DNA from: Xiphophorus maculatus
Lineage: Eukaryota; Chordata; Actinopteri; Cyprinodontiformes; Poeciliidae
Direction of reading: 5' to 3'
NCBI RefSeq assembly: GCF_002775205.1
Contig: NC_036447.1
Location: forward strand, 28,456,245 to 28,520,244
DNA: 64,000 nucleotides
In this document: positions 24,750-60,742 of the stretch, in pieces
Numbering within the stretch: position 1 is the first letter of the stretch
Layout: each line of letters begins with the position of its first letter
The notes under the pieces: generated by a model
The model's database searches: none
What the model was told of the DNA's origin: nothing
The model's input: the letters and a program-made list of their open reading frames with translations, nothing else
Made by a program: the position numbers and the translations under genes

Positions 24750-25170
24750 CATTATTATGTAAAATTGATTTTTTTTAAGCTTTATATCATTCTATAACAT
24801 TATTCTCTCATCAAAAACAAGCTGCCACATTACAGAGCAGCGTTCCCTGCGATGCCTCTTCTCAGTTCCTTCAGAGTAGCCAGCAGCATTTGGAACGTTG
24901 GACACCTAATAGAGGAGCCATATTATAATGACTTCCTGAAGGCGGAGTTTCAGAAAGAGCAGGAGTTTTTAAAGAGACAGAGGCCCAATTCCAAGGCATT
25001 AAATTAGGAAGTCATATTTGATATTTGCTGTATTTTTATAACAACTGAAGGTGACATATTTGCTTGATTATGCTATAAAATGGCACAATGTTCCTGGAAA
25101 ACAAGTAATACACCTATAAAACAGTTGTATAAGTTTCTGTAACTTAAATGATCAGTTTTAGGTTTACTTA
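24750..25170 (+). repeat. Dispersed repeat family A, copy 1
   Basis: Shares CTCATCAAAAAC, CTTCTCAGTTCCTTCAGA, TAGCCAGCAG, AGAGGAGCCAT, GACTTCCTGAAGG, AAAGAGACAGAGGCCCAATT, ACAACTGAAGGTGACATAT and TATAAAATGGCAC with copies at about 34160-34580, 40290-40740 and 58530-58990 (the last in reverse for its core). Non-coding, looks like a non-autonomous DNA element. It lies in an intron of the cdc37 remnant. Confidence 0.65.
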
Positions 25171-26149
25171 ATTCCTGATTTTTTCTTAAATTAAAGTACC
25201 AAAGTATTACTCAAAATATATACGGTGGGTGAGAAGACCTTCTATGGTGTCCGAGTGGACCCATAACATTATATGCGGTTTCCTCACAAACATTGGCGAC
25301 AAAGACAAACAACTTAGATATATTTTAAGACCGATGTAGAAGCATTTTAAATTGATTCTGATCTCCCAGCATTAGGAACTGCGATTGAATCAATTTCTTT
25401 CCCTGGATAGACTGTCACGTCCTTGCTGCAATTTTTATTCCAGTTCAGTGAGCATTTTGATGTTTTCCAAAAATGATTGGAGGAATTTGGTAGTTTCTTG
25501 TTGTGAATATGGTGGCTGTTGATTTGTCAGAATCCTCTCTTGACTTTATCTAGTTTTTTTTTTCTTTTTTTTTTTGTAGAGTGTTCAACCTGAAATTAAA
25601 AAAGAAACACAACAGAAGCATAAGACCTTTGTGGAGAAGTATGCCAAGGAAATGAAACACTTTGGTAAGATTTCTTTGTTTTTTGAAGATTTCTTTGTAG
25701 TTTGTCATTTCCGCTCTCTTCCTGTCCAGGTCTTTGTTTGTGAGCCATTTACTTTTTCTTGTCAATGAAAACGTCAAAAAACTGTTGTTGTTTTTTTTTT
25801 AAATGTTTTTTTAATTTCCTGTTTCATGCCATTGTTGATATGGTGCGTCAACAGCTATATTTTGGATTCATCCTGACTGTTTCATTACTGAGATGATCAA
25901 CTAGTTCAGTGATCGATTAATCTGAACCATCCTGATTAATTGATTACTGATATACTCATTGGACACCTATATTTTTGTTTGCCTCTCTTCCATAGAGAAA
26001 ATTTCAGATAGTAACAGATAACCTGCTCTGCTGTAATATAATATTTTATTCTGACAATTCTATTGTTGCTTTTATTATGACTTTAATAAAGTGACACTCA
26101 AAGGCGTTGAATTAGTGGCAAAGGACAACTTTGGTGGAGTAGAAAATAA

Positions 26150-26432
26150 AATTGTCATGCAGGGAACTTGTGAAAGAAAGTTCTAACACTAACATCCCAC
26201 TTCAAACCTGTTAAAGATTGCAAAAGAGTTTGGACTAGTGCTTTCAGCATGACATTGACCGTAAAGCTACAGCCAGAGCTACAGCGGAAACGTTTAGAGC
26301 AAAGTACATTGATCTGTTAGAATAGCCCAATAAAAATCCAGACCTAAATCCAGCAAAGAATCAATGGGATGACTTGAAAACTGATATTGACGGATGTTCT
26401 TCCCTCCATACGGCTGAGCTTGAGCTGTTTTG
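26150..26432 (+). mobile_element. Tc1-like transposase C-terminal fossil
   Basis: The sequence CCAGACCTAAATCCAGCAAA reads NPDLNPAKNQWDDLKTDI, matching the SPDLNPIENLWDELK motif of Tc1 transposases, including the final acidic residue of the catalytic triad region. TAELELFCK follows. In-frame stops precede it. It lies just before cdc37-like exon 26485. Confidence 0.65.
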
Positions 26433-27632
26433 CAAAAGGACGTTGAACTTGCTATGTTGATGCTTGGTTTATGCGGTGTACCAGGTATGCTGCGGCGTTG
26501 GGACGACAGCCAGAAGTATCTGTCAGACAACCCACATCTGGTGTGTGAGGAGAGTGCTAATGACCTCGTCGTCCTCTGTATTGACTTCGAGATGGACGAG
26601 GTGCGTGCTGTTGAAAGAGTTTAATAAACATCACAGTCGAGCCTCGCTGAGTGATGCACATCCTTGTTAGAAACATGCCCTCATGGAGCAGGTTGCACAC
26701 AAGCCATCGTCATGCAGTTCATCTTGGATTTAGCTCGGACTCTGAACGTCGACCCGAGAGGCTGCTTCAGACAGTTCTTCTCAAACATCAAGGTTCGTCT
26801 TTGCCGTGTAAGACGTGGTTGAAGGAAAAAGTAGCATGGTTTTAGCTTCGCTTGGTTTAATATCTTTCCAAAAATAATAATAATATTAAAATCCTACAAA
26901 GCACTTTTTGCTATCCAGTTATTAATTGGTTAATCAAAAAAATAATCAACCCTACACTGTATCAATGATAAGTCAAGTAGAGAGGCTTAAGTGCAGAAGA
27001 ATCCTTTGCTGCAAATGATCAAGCCTTCACTTTATTAAAAAAAATTGTTCATTTGTACCTTTAGCATATTTCCAATATTATATAAAATAATAGATAAAAA
27101 AAATCAGGAGAAGATTTATATATATATTTTAAATTGATTAATCACTGAAATAATCAATTATTAAAATAATCGTTAGTTGCAGAGCTATTATTTGTAATGA
27201 TTTCAAGCGCGCCCAAGTGCGGCCTCCTCCAAAACGAAGAAAACTGAAGAGCTTATTTATCTGATCACATTCTGAGATTTTAAACGAAGCATTGTGAGAA
27301 TTTCAGCGGTAGTCCGCTGTTCGGTCCGTATACATGGATAAAGTTTTCTCTCCGTGTGAGGCCTCTTGCTTCCTGTCAGCACTTTGACGTCTCATGTCTT
27401 GCAGGAAATGCAGAGGAGTTTTGATGAGAAAAACACCGAGATGCTGCAGGATGTGATGAGCAAGCCGCACCCTGAGGTGAGCTGGCATCTCTTTAAGAAA
27501 TAATTATTTTCATTAACTAAACAGTTTCTCCCTGTAATGTTTGACCTTGTTTAACAGGAGGGAACATACCATCTGCAGAGATGCATTGACTCGGGGTTGT
27601 GGGTGCCTGACTTACAGGAGGAAGAAGATTAG

Positions 27633-29700
27633 AAAATGAAAACCGAACTCGGTCATCGTTAAGTAGCTGTGTATGTTTTTAGTGTGTCTAAAAGATGAGG
27701 AAGTTACATACTGTACACCAAACTGTAACTTTGATTAATGTGTTATATCTCAATATTTTTATTAATCAAAAATCTAATTTAAAACAAACCTGCATGTAAG
27801 AACTTCACAGTCTCATGTTGTATTCACAGCACTTTAAATTATTTGCAACGTTTTCTGATTTTGTTCACATTTCATTTATTCTGTACCTTTCTGAAGGCAT
27901 GTGGCATTTTCAGTGTACACATCAGAACATGTTTGTGCATTGTCAAATATTGTGTTTTATTAATGCAACTGTAGATAGATGTTAGCCTTTCTACCATGTT
28001 TGATATTACAAAGGTTAATGTAGATTTGGAAGTTCAGAAAACAAGAATGGTGAACCATAAACTTAAAGAGTCAAAAACAATAGCTTTCCCCTACCTACTA
28101 ATACACAAATGTGTGAAGTAAAACACATTCTCCCACTTAAGCCACTTCACAACGACGTCCCACTATGTTTTTGTCTTTTCACTGTACAATGCCATAAAGT
28201 ATAAAGTGACAAAACATGAATAAGGTCAAGCAGTAGGAATTAGAACTAAAGCAATGTGCAAGTATAAATATGTTCAATAAAAGGTACAAAATATATTTCT
28301 AAATAATTATGTGGAAGGTGAAGGACATAAAGATTCTGTAAAATAATATATAATATTGTTAAAAGTTTCAGTTGAATATAAGGATATATTGACATAAAGG
28401 GGTGGGAATTTTAAAAAAGCGTAAAGTTATCACTCCTTTTCAGACAAATGGATAAAATGACTGAGACTTATGTTGCAAAACATTGTTTTTATTGTGTGTA
28501 TTTATTTAGGTGTATTCTTTCTTTGCATTTTTTCATTGATTTGTTCAAAATAAATACGTTTGTTAAGGTCCAGCTTTCTGATTCTTGATTTTAATGCATG
28601 CTTACTTTACCATTAAAATATAGAAGGGTTTGTCATCACAATGTCCTCTTATGGTACGGAAATAAAAGATGGGCAGCTGAAAATCACATTAGCTTTATCG
28701 CGATATTTTGCGATACTATTGCGATAACCAATAGAAGCGACTGTAAGAACTACTTATTACCCTTTTCTTTAGGTTTGACTGTGACGGTGTGTCGCAACAA
28801 TCACGGTCCCACAAGTACAAATGCTCCTCTTGAAAAACATTCCCATTAGAAATGTGCTTCTTTAAGACACGGTGAGTCACGTAAAGAATTGTGACTTGTA
28901 TTGCAATTTTCAAATGAATTTATTGATTGTTTTATCAAACTGTGCAGAAAATAGTGAAACTAACAATCCCGGCAGCATGGACCTTTAATTGGTATTTATT
29001 GTGACAAAGAAGTCAAAATTCGCATTATGATAAAAAAAAAAATTGTCACGACAAATAATACAATAAACGCCCACTCCCAATTTACATGCAGAAATAAAGG
29101 GCTTGTTATTGGGTAGCTGTGAGAATTTAAATTTAAATCCTCCTGTTCTGTATTTCAGCTCACACCTTAAACTCCACATCCATATTCCCTACAAAATGGT
29201 TCAACAAAAGAAAGACTGTGATTCTTGTGAGTCGGTGTTTTAGAGCGACCCACCGCATGTCCTTGAATGGCTTTGAAAGGACACAGAAACAGGACAGAAT
29301 AGGCTGCAATGGAGACATGGATGCTTATTGTTTTTCTTCTTCCTTTATATATGCGTAGTGTGTCCATAAAAACCTGCTCTTTGTGTGAGTGTGACGGGTT
29401 TTTACTGGTTGTTCAGACAGGACGGCTGCTGATAAAAAGGAAAACATGTTCTGCCTTTTAAAAGAAAAAAAACAACAACAAGGGAAACAGCGGGGTATAA
29501 CGATGGAGAGAGGAGGAGCGGAGACTGTTTTGTGGGATTAATGGACAACACTGTGCGGGAGGGTGGATGTGGATGTGGATGGGCTTCTCCATGGAGCCGG
29601 TGGTGGTGGGAGGGGGGACGGCTGGGGGAGACCACTGTGGGAGGGGGAGAGTGGAGAGAGTTCGGGAGGGAAGCTGGTGAAGCCGCGGATATTCATGAGA
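27633..29700. other. cdc37 3' flank and intergenic
   Basis: AT-rich sequence, with AATAAA signals near 28277 and 28548. No gene with a recognisable domain is present. No protein-coding exon is supported between here and 33161. Confidence 0.4.
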
Positions 29701-29723
29701 ACGGAGAGTGGGTTTTTTCTCGC

Positions 29724-29729
<6 letters not shown>

Positions 29730-29774
<45 letters not shown>

Positions 29775-29959
29775 GTCTGTCTTTCACTCTGCCTGTCTTT
29801 CTCTGTATGTGTGTCTTTCTCTCCCTCTCTTTCTCTGTGGTGATACACTGCAATGTCTGCAGACAGACAGACGAGCGAACAGGAGACAGAGACGGAAGGA
29901 GACGAGTAAAAGCGAGACAAGGCCCAGCCCTTCTCCCCATTGATCTTCTGGCGATCAAG
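29730..29959 (+). promoter_or_regulatory. Possible non-coding first exon/TSS region of PDE4
   Basis: A CT repeat (29732-29768) and a pyrimidine-rich stretch precede purine-rich sequence that ends in CGATCAAG followed by GTGAGTG at 29960, a strong donor. It could be a 5' UTR exon spliced to the ATG exon at 33161. There is no coding evidence; only transcripts could confirm it. Confidence 0.22.
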
Positions 29960-30060
29960 GTGAGTGTTTTCCCCCCTCATTATTATTATTATTCCTGCAT
30001 CCATATGAGCCTGCGCGCGTGTGGGGTTGTATGTGTGTGTGCACGTGTGGCTTTCTGACA

Positions 30061-30197
<137 letters not shown>

Positions 30198-30829
30198 CCC
30201 TTGTTGTTGCTGTATGTGTGCAGACATGAAAGCAGGACAGCCCCCCTCATGTATGCACAGTTGATTTTTATTTATTTATTTATTCCTCATTTACGTTTGA
30301 GTGTTTGGTAACAGAACAGCAGGTTGGTGGTCGAGATGCATGTCGATGCAGTGCTGCTTGGTTTTATACGCTGCCGGAGATGGAAGTGTGTGCATGCCAG
30401 TGTGTGCTCGTTTTCCTTGTTGTCTGTCCATATATATGTCACTGTGTCACTATGCATTTGTTGATTTCTCCTCAGACCTGTTATCGCTCTGTGCATCTCC
30501 GCTGACTCTGCTGTGAAGATTCCCCCACTCCTCCCCCAAATCCACCCCTTTTATTTTTTTATTTTTATTTTTTTTACCGGGAGGGTGTGTTCTCTGTGAC
30601 CCTGGTAAAAGTCGTTTCCACCACTACAGTATGTGTCTTTTATCGGAAGCACCGTGATATGCTGAATCTGTCCCAGCCAATGGAATTAGGTCAACGCGGA
30701 TTGCTCGGAGTAATTATATAACACCAGAGAACTCTGGTGTTGCAGTATCTGCTCAGAATTAGCCACACAGCTCTGAAAATCCCACTACAGCCTAGAACAT
30801 TTTCCCAAGTTCACAGTAGCGCAGTTGCC

Positions 30830-31625
30830 ATTTGACATTTCGAAAAATAAATTCGCTTGATGGAAACACGGCAATTAAAAAAAGAAGAAAGAAAGAAAGA
30901 AAAAAGAACAACAACTCGTTTTTATTGATTGTATAGAAATTTATTTATTTCGCAAAACTGCATTGGAAACACTTTTTTCGCACACGATCGATAACCGGAT
31001 GTCGCCATTGGAGTAAACCACGAAGAAGATGACGACGACAGGAAGTGGTAGGAGGAGAGTGGCGCAGCATGTTTTAAGACATTTTTTGGACAAACTTATT
31101 CACGTGTAAATTTAATAGCGGTTTTGTATTTTATTTAATGGAAACACCGTAATTGCGAAATTGTGTTTTTTACGACAGTAGCGAATATTGACAAAGTTTT
31201 GTACACACAAAGATTTGTGCAATGGAAACACAGCGGTATCATTGCGCAATTTGGCATGTTTTTTTTTATTTGCTCAATGGTCTACTTCGAAAAAAAACCC
31301 TCTAAGCGCTAAGACGTTTTATTGGCCGCATCAAAATATGTTTGTTTTATATAACTGCAGTGGAAACACTTTTTTCTTTTGCACATAATCAACAACCAGA
31401 TGTTGCCACTGACGCAAACCACAAAGAAGAAAACAGGAAGTGGTAGGAGGATAATGGCCAGTATGCTTTTTAATGACTTATGGCATAAAGAAATTTATTC
31501 ACATGTGATTTAAATAGCGTTTCTTATTTAATGGAAATTACTATATTGTGGGGTTTTTTTGGACATTAACAAATAATGACTTATGTTTTTCACACATTTG
31601 TAATGGAAATGCAGCTACTTTCACC
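30830..31625 (+). repeat. Dispersed repeat family B, two tandem diverged copies
   Basis: About 30840-31240 and 31245-31625 are direct repeats sharing CATTGGAAACACTTTTTTC or its variant, GATGTCGCCATTGG/GATGTTGCCACTGA, ACAGGAAGTGGTAGGAGGA, TTATTCACATGTG and TTATTTAATGGAAA. More fragments occur at 59970-60110 and, inverted, at 63830-63910. Non-coding. Confidence 0.65.
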
Positions 31626-32979
31626 AAGCAAACAAGGGACTTGCCGCAGCATTTCTGTAAAATTTAGTGCAGAAATGAAATTGTCCATAGATTATTCTTA
31701 ATATGACCAACAGCCTAGTGGAAAAATCCTAATATTTTTTCATAATCCCACATACTTGAGGCGAATGGAATTGGACTTCCTTCCTTTTTCGATTAAGATA
31801 ATGTTGCTAGGCAAGAGGTTAAAGAAATAATAAAGTCCAAATTTTGACATATAATGAAACAATCAATTTACAGGAACTGACATACATGTTTAAAAATCCA
31901 GCATTTGATCAAGTTAAGATTATGTAGCATATTTCAGCACCAAAGTTGTTAAAAGTGCTTTACATTATAAAAAAATAGTACAGCAACAAATTGTGGAACA
32001 AGCAATAACCATTACATTTTGTCAAAGGCTCTAATCAAAACATCAGCAGATCTTTAATGTATTTTGGTAGTAAGCTGTACAGTAATTTATAAACTAATAG
32101 ACGTATTTTAAAGTCTATTCTCTAAGTGACAGTGTAAGGACTTTAGAACTGGGGGAGATGTGCTCTATCTTCTCTATTCCTCGTTTTAGTGAACACCAGC
32201 AGCAGCGTTCTGGATTTCTGGATCATGAAACTGATCCATATGAGAAACTGAAAAAGATCTTGTAAAGAGAGGTTGAAGGAAAACATAGGACTTCCTGCTG
32301 CCTTTCCTTCAAGCACTTTCATTTAACAAAAACACTCCACCAGTCGTCTAAATTTTGATGCTGTACTAGTTGAGTGGAGAGACGTTTATCTTGTTGTATA
32401 TTATAGAAAATATTTCACTGTATGAAAGCAGAAGAGTAGCTACACTATTGATTAATAAAAACATAAAGATAAAAGTGGTTTATTAGCTCTATTTGCATGC
32501 TAACTCCTGTTTTCTGTTTTGTTTCGCTATTCCTAAGGAGAAGACTCGAGGATGTCTTTCGTCAAATCAAATCAGGAGTTTGGAATTTGATGTCCCAGAT
32601 GAGGCAGCAATATCCAGAGAGACTTGCCCAGCCAAGATTGGATCCGAGTGACCGGTCCTATTACGGAAAACCAACCTGAGAGACGTTACAGACCTGCTGC
32701 AGAGTTTTTAAGGTTCTCCCGGATTCCGGATGGTTTGGAAAATGACTGGCTGGCAGGATCCATTTACCGTAACCATCATGTGATCCACTCTTCGAGCCGG
32801 ATACGTGCCGAGAAGAATTTGTGGAGATGATGGTACCTTTAGTGGCGGATTTTGGCTTTGGGGTAAAAAGCCCACATTTTTTGCACCTTGGAGCCTCTGA
32901 GGGGTAGATAGATGCCCCGTTACTGTTTTACAGCAGAAATACGCCTGATTTCAAACATCTAAAGAGTTGGGCTGTGGAG

Positions 32980-33160
32980 ACGGTGCAGGCGCTGCTGTTA
33001 GCTGGGCTGACTCAGCTCCAATGGGGGCCGGTTTTGACCCGGTCTGACCCCGGTTTGAGCTTTGCGGTGACCTCTGATCTCTCCGGTCCTGGCTCTCCAC
33101 CTGCTCTGCTGCCTGGGTTCCGGAACGCTCCGCCCTGGGGCCCAGAACGAGCCAATCAGA
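32980..33160 (+). promoter_or_regulatory. GC-rich 5' flank of PDE4 long-form first coding exon
   Basis: This is a local GC/CpG-enriched island in AT-rich DNA, with a CCAAT box (AGCCAATCAGA, 33150-33160) directly before the ATG. It could be either 5' UTR or core promoter for the isoform starting MKKSRS. Assignment is by position only. Confidence 0.35.
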
Positions 33161-55508
<22,348 letters not shown>

Positions 55509-56663
55509 CTGACGAAAGTATCAATGAGGAAAACTGCCAAAGGGGGGATAATCAGGATCCCAGAGCAAACGAGTGTGAAAAAGAGCCAAAACGTGTCCGT
55601 CTTTCCAGAGAACGCGCTCTAACTGCTTTGATATCTGAAAGTTAGATTGGACTTTTCTTTAGAGCAATATTTTTTGAAGAATCAGAGACGAGGAAACTCT
55701 TTGGATTTTTCTAAGCAGCCTACTCATTGCAGGAAGCGGATCATCAGGTAGCGACAGAAACTGGGGTCTTCCAATCCTGTCGGTGCATCGATCACTGCCG
55801 TTTGGGATAAATGGGGAGATATTAATAACAAGACTGAGGTCAGGGGTTGGGGGGAGGTTTAATCAACCGTTTTGTAGCTCCTGGGAATAAATTAAAGGAA
55901 AAAAATATATGCTGAAATAATGTACATGCAAATAAGTGTGTGCCTGTTTTTCGGTTGTTATAGACTGTCACGCGTTGTTTCTTGGTCACCGTCTAATGTC
56001 TTATTGATGAGGACCATAACACACACACGCACACACAAACATAGACCATAATAACTCAAAAGCAATCCTAAAATTACGACGCCATATTAGGGCCATTGTA
56101 GATAGAAAAAAAAGGAGGACCTACAATAAACCTAATATGCCGTTGTGTAAAATAAATTCAGAAAAGAGATTTAAAAAAACGCCACCAGGAAGGTGTAACT
56201 TGCCGTCTTCTATTGAATACGAACCCATTTTTCAACCTGTGAGCAGATTGTTTCACACACAGAATCAGCCAGAGCTCCTCACTTCCAGCAACCAAACTGG
56301 TTTTCTGACCCCAGACTGTTCTCGTCACAGTGGAAAACCTGCGAGGCTGGCGTGTTGTATGTCGTCGATGTTCAGTCGTGTGGAGATTACAAATAAATAA
56401 TCGCACCGAGTGTTTATGCCATTGTGACATTGTCACCTGAGTTGTGCCAAAACGTCCCACAACCAGCACTGAGCAACGCAGCCTCTGGAGAGGGCGGCTA
56501 CTGATCACGAAGCAATGAATCCGTGGGACCAGGCCAACAGGTGTATGAATATGGTCTTCCACTAATGTATGTATGTGTTTTTTGTAAAAAAAGAAAAAAA
56601 AGAAAGAAAAAATGTATTTGGCACTTTATCAAACACCCTTGTTGCATATATGTACATAATAAA
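55509..56663 (+). other. Probable PDE4 3' UTR
   Basis: It runs from the TAG at 55506-55508 to a likely poly(A) signal AATAAA at about 56658 (CATAATAAACATG). An earlier candidate AATAAA occurs near 55887. No coding exon follows. Extent is inferred from signals only. Confidence 0.45.
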
Positions 56664-58529
56664 CATGTATTTTAATCTGCTGATGTCATATATTAAATAT
56701 GATTAACTCATTTTCTGGTTTAGCGTCTTGTTCATTGAAGAGTATTTCTACCGCTTTGACTTTTACACCATTTTGTCACATTGAAAACAGAAACTTCCAT
56801 GTATTTTATTGCAGTTTTATGATAGACCTGGAAGCACATAGAAGAGGAAAGGGAGGAAAATAAAATGATCAAGCTGTTTAGTTTGATTTTTTTTTAAAAG
56901 AAAAATCGAAAAGGGGGAGTGCATTTGTGTACTCTGACACTCCTAAACAAAACAATTGATCAACTAATTAATAAAAGGAGTCCTCGTTTGTCCATAAAAA
57001 CTATAAAACCATTTCCATAAAAACCCAACTTTTGTGTGAAAGCCTCCAAGGTTTGTTAAACAAACAGTATCATGAAAAAAGTTCAGGAAATGGTTAAAGG
57101 AGAGTTAAGTTATAAAACTATATCAAAGTTTTAAAAACGTTGGATCTATGCCCCACCCCCTGGTAAAATCCACTGGAGCTGAAGCGGGATAAAATACGCC
57201 TTTATTAAATCCCACTTAATGAAACAGCGCCATCTGTTGTCGCTGGTCGCACCTGCACTGGATAGCCGCCGTGGGAACAACGGATCAGAACTCGAGCAAA
57301 TGTGTGTGCAGATAAAACACAAGATTTGAATCATTTCAGAGCATTTAAGACCTAAAAACTAACTATATTATGTTGTATTTTATGCTTCTTATTTTGTCTT
57401 TGCCATGTTTTGCTGTTAGTTATTGTTGAATTATTATTATTATTATTATTATTATTGTATTTTCCTTGATTTTATGATGCGTTCATTTTCCTGAAAAAAA
57501 CACACCATCTCTACCCACAACGACTCACTTACTGTGGTATTTTGTGCAGGAACTATGTTCTGTGATCATTTTGACAAGAACTTTATTCTTTTGTTGTGTA
57601 CATTTGGGTTGGACGCTTAAAAAAAAGGTATATAAAAGTGACACATCAAATTACTATTTTTGTTTCCATTTTAAAGTAACAAGTCTAGGGTTTTGTGTTT
57701 TATTTTTATATTTTTATTATCCCAAATACTTGATAACAAGAATAATTTAAGTTAGTAATATTATTGTATTAATATGTCATTATTATTATTATTATCAAGA
57801 AGAAGATAGAAGAAAATGAGCTGGGCTCATTGTTGCGCTATTTTGCCTCCCTTATTTCACGCTAATCCAACTTGATGTGAGTTGAAAGGTTCAGCCTGAT
57901 GGCCTCCACTCACCGCAGGAACAGAGAAATCTGCTCCTTTACTTGAGGTGACAAGAACAAGAGGAAGAACGTAGGAACTGAAGCTATAATTTCAGAATAA
58001 TGCATTTTGTGGGTGTATTTTGTATGAATGCAAATATGAATACATGAATATACGCCTCCAGCGTTTGATGCCTGGTCTTAATTAAAAACTGAATTTCTTG
58101 CAGGTCAACTTTCAAACCAATATTTCATCACCTCCATGTTGTAAACGTTTTCATGAACTGAGTGCCATTTAATTTAAACTCCACTCTAAAAACCAGAAGG
58201 ACGTTCAGTCTTGAATCGTATTTCTAACTTGTGGCAACATTATTGCCCAAACTGTGTTGCAACATATAGGACTACCACATGGAGGTGCTGTTGGTTTACA
58301 GAAGTAATATCTATCTGATTATCATGATATGTTGCCTTACTGCTGGGCAGTTTCTGAAACACAGATCACAGATCTACAGATCACCACAACCTTTATGCGT
58401 TGTGATATTATTGCAGCAAAGCAAAACAAACAATGCAACAAAGAGGTTACAGTGGACAGGGACAGTTGGAGAGACGAGAAGACGAGATGTTATGGAGAAA
58501 CCCAGAGGGGCTGAATATTAACTATTAAG

Positions 58530-58990
58530 TAAGGTCAAGTTTTTGAGCTTTACATCATGTCATAATGTAATTCCCTCATCAAAATACCTGGAGTGTTGCT
58601 TTGATTCTTTCATGCTTGTTTGAGAAATCCTTCAAAAGGGATTTAAATTATGTATTTTCCAGTCACATGGTGCCATTTATAGCACAATCTAACTATAACT
58701 ATGTTATCTTCAGTTGTTATATAAAAAATACTACATATGCCAAATATGACATGAAAGAAATTTGACTTAATCATTTTTAAAGTTGGGCCTCTGTCTCTTT
58801 AAAAACGTCAGCTCTTTCTGAAACTCCGCCTTCAGGAAGTCATCACAACATGGCTCCTCTATTAACCCTTTAGCAACATTTTTACCAGAAGCAGCATTTT
58901 GCCAAATGCTGTTCCACCAGCTGTTTGCTAAATTGCTGCTGCCGCTAGTCTGAAGGAGCTGAGTTGGGGAGTCATGGGTGAGGATTTGTG
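58530..58990 (-). repeat. Dispersed repeat family A, copy 4
   Basis: GGGCCTCTGTCTCTTTAAAAA, GAAACTCCGCCTTCAGGAAGTC and ATGGCTCCTCTATTAACCCTTT are the complement of the 24900-25000 and 40670 segments. A GATTCTTTCATGCTTGTTTGAGA segment is in the same orientation as copy 3. The copy is therefore a rearranged or palindromic version. Confidence 0.6.
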
Positions 58991-60616
58991 TTTCAATGCA
59001 TGAGAGACATTGTTAACTAAACTGTTAGTTAAAATGACAATTAATAGTTTTTAATTTCAGCATTTAAACAGCATTTGGTTGTGTAATATCAGTCTGTGCA
59101 GGGGTCGTATTTGCAGTTCCAGGCTGACAGCAGAGACTTCAGACAGCCCCACTTCAAAAATCCAGAATTATCCTTTTAAGAAGAGAGCATGCAGTTAGCA
59201 ACTGTCAGGTGAGCGTGTCCATTGTTTACTGATCCAACCAGTGGGCACCGCAGCAATCAACCGAACAAACTGAAGCGACTCCATGGGGTGGGAGGAGATG
59301 TAAAACACAGAAACTGCCTGATCAAAAATGCAACAGTTCAGGGGTTCAGTAAACATTTTCCTGGTTGTCATTCACGTGAAGGTAGAGACACACGTTCAGC
59401 CGCAGCGTAACGCGGAAGCCCACCGTTTCCTAACATGCCCAGACAGCTGTGTTATTGCTCTGTTAATCAGGCGTGAGATTAACACACGAGCAAAAAGCTG
59501 ATGGTGACATGTCCGGCATGGCAAAGGTGCAGAAAAAAAAAAAACTAGCTCCTGTAGAGAATCGCAGTTCCTTGTCCTGGGAGTTCAGAACCGATTCGAA
59601 ACGCTCAAAAATCCAATTAAAAATACATTTTAATGTGTATGTCTTTGCCTCGCCTGTTCACGAGTTTACGGCATATCGAGTTATAGAAACCCGTCTCACC
59701 TGACGTATATATTTTGAATAACTCTTTGGATATTTTTTTTTATTTCGGAAAAGTCAGTCAGCTAAGCTAACCCAATACTGGTAATTTAAGGTACAGAATT
59801 GTATGGACAAACCTCTATTTGTTTAGATATAAACAGATCAAACTTGATACAGTACCTTACAGAATTGTTTCAAAGATAATAAGTCGTATAATTTAAACAG
59901 AATCTCTAGACTGAATAGAAAAATCGGTCTTAATCGAAAATCGTTTCTGAAATCTAATCACTTATCACATGAACAAGTTCATTCACGTATGATTTTCATT
60001 TCATTTCTTATTTAATGGAAACAAGGCAATTGTGAAATTGTGTTGTTTTAAACAAAAAAATATTAGCAGAACATTGACAAAGATTGATAATGGAAAAGCA
60101 GCTACTGTTGCAACTGGCCTTCCAGTGAAAAACAAACTGATTTGCTTTTAGGCCAAACAGACGAATGGAAAGCTCAGTGCAGCCTAATTGTCGGGGGAGA
60201 AGAGAGGAGGCCGAGCCGCGGAGGCGATAAACGTTTTTCTCAGCTGTGGAAGCAAAATAAATACGCATGAACAAAGAGCGAATTTGTGGCAATTTGGAGG
60301 AATCGGCTCGGCTAACTGGTTGTCTCTTCACCTCAAAAGAACTTGTTAAAAAGTGTGGGGCTGCTTGGTTCGGATGAGAGGAAGAAGTTCACCGGGCCTC
60401 AGCTGTGAACATCCCGCCCTCTTAGGGGAGCCTGGACGTGCGCTCATTTGTAATGCTGCTGCACATTAATGCTATCATTTATTTATTCTCCTGGCTGCAA
60501 TTGTTAATGTAACACAGATTAGTCATTTCCCTGTTGACGGTGCCATGCTCCTCCGCCGTGTCAGCAATCTACACGTCCTCGCTCCCTCTGCACCCACTAA
60601 TCCCCTCTTTCTCTAC

Positions 60617-60742
<126 letters not shown>

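Larger units (their letters stand above)
22489..27632 (+). pseudogene. cdc37: Broken cdc37 (Hsp90 co-chaperone) copy with introns
   Basis: Exons read: 22489-22593 (MRIDCGVWDHIYVSHDDD, the conserved start of Cdc37); 23970 to about 24230 (RLDKMAKFLQKGEDLD, coiled coil); 25580-25664 (QKHKTFVEKYAKEMKHFG); 26485-26600 (MLRRWDDSQKYLSDNPHLVC); 26671-26792; 27405-27476 (EMLQDVMSKPHPE); 27558-27632 (LQRCIDSGLWVPDLQEEED, stop). Normal Cdc37 binds Hsp90 and loads kinases. Exon 2 changes frame near 24090-24110. In exon 5 one base is missing after GTTGCACAC, so the expected IVMQFIL frame is shifted. No exon was found for the segment between residues FFSNIK and EMQRSF, nor for the PWNVDTLSKDGFSK-type region. 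Introns remain, so it is not a retrocopy. Sequencing indels could explain the frameshifts but not the missing exons. Confidence 0.75.

Noticed and set aside
32497..32830. ORFs with RRLEDVFRQIKSGVWNLMSQ and RRYRPAAEFLRFSRIPDG
   Set aside because: I considered an upstream PDE4 exon, but the reading matches no PDE4 N-terminus and no consistent splice frame to 33161 was found. Origin unknown.
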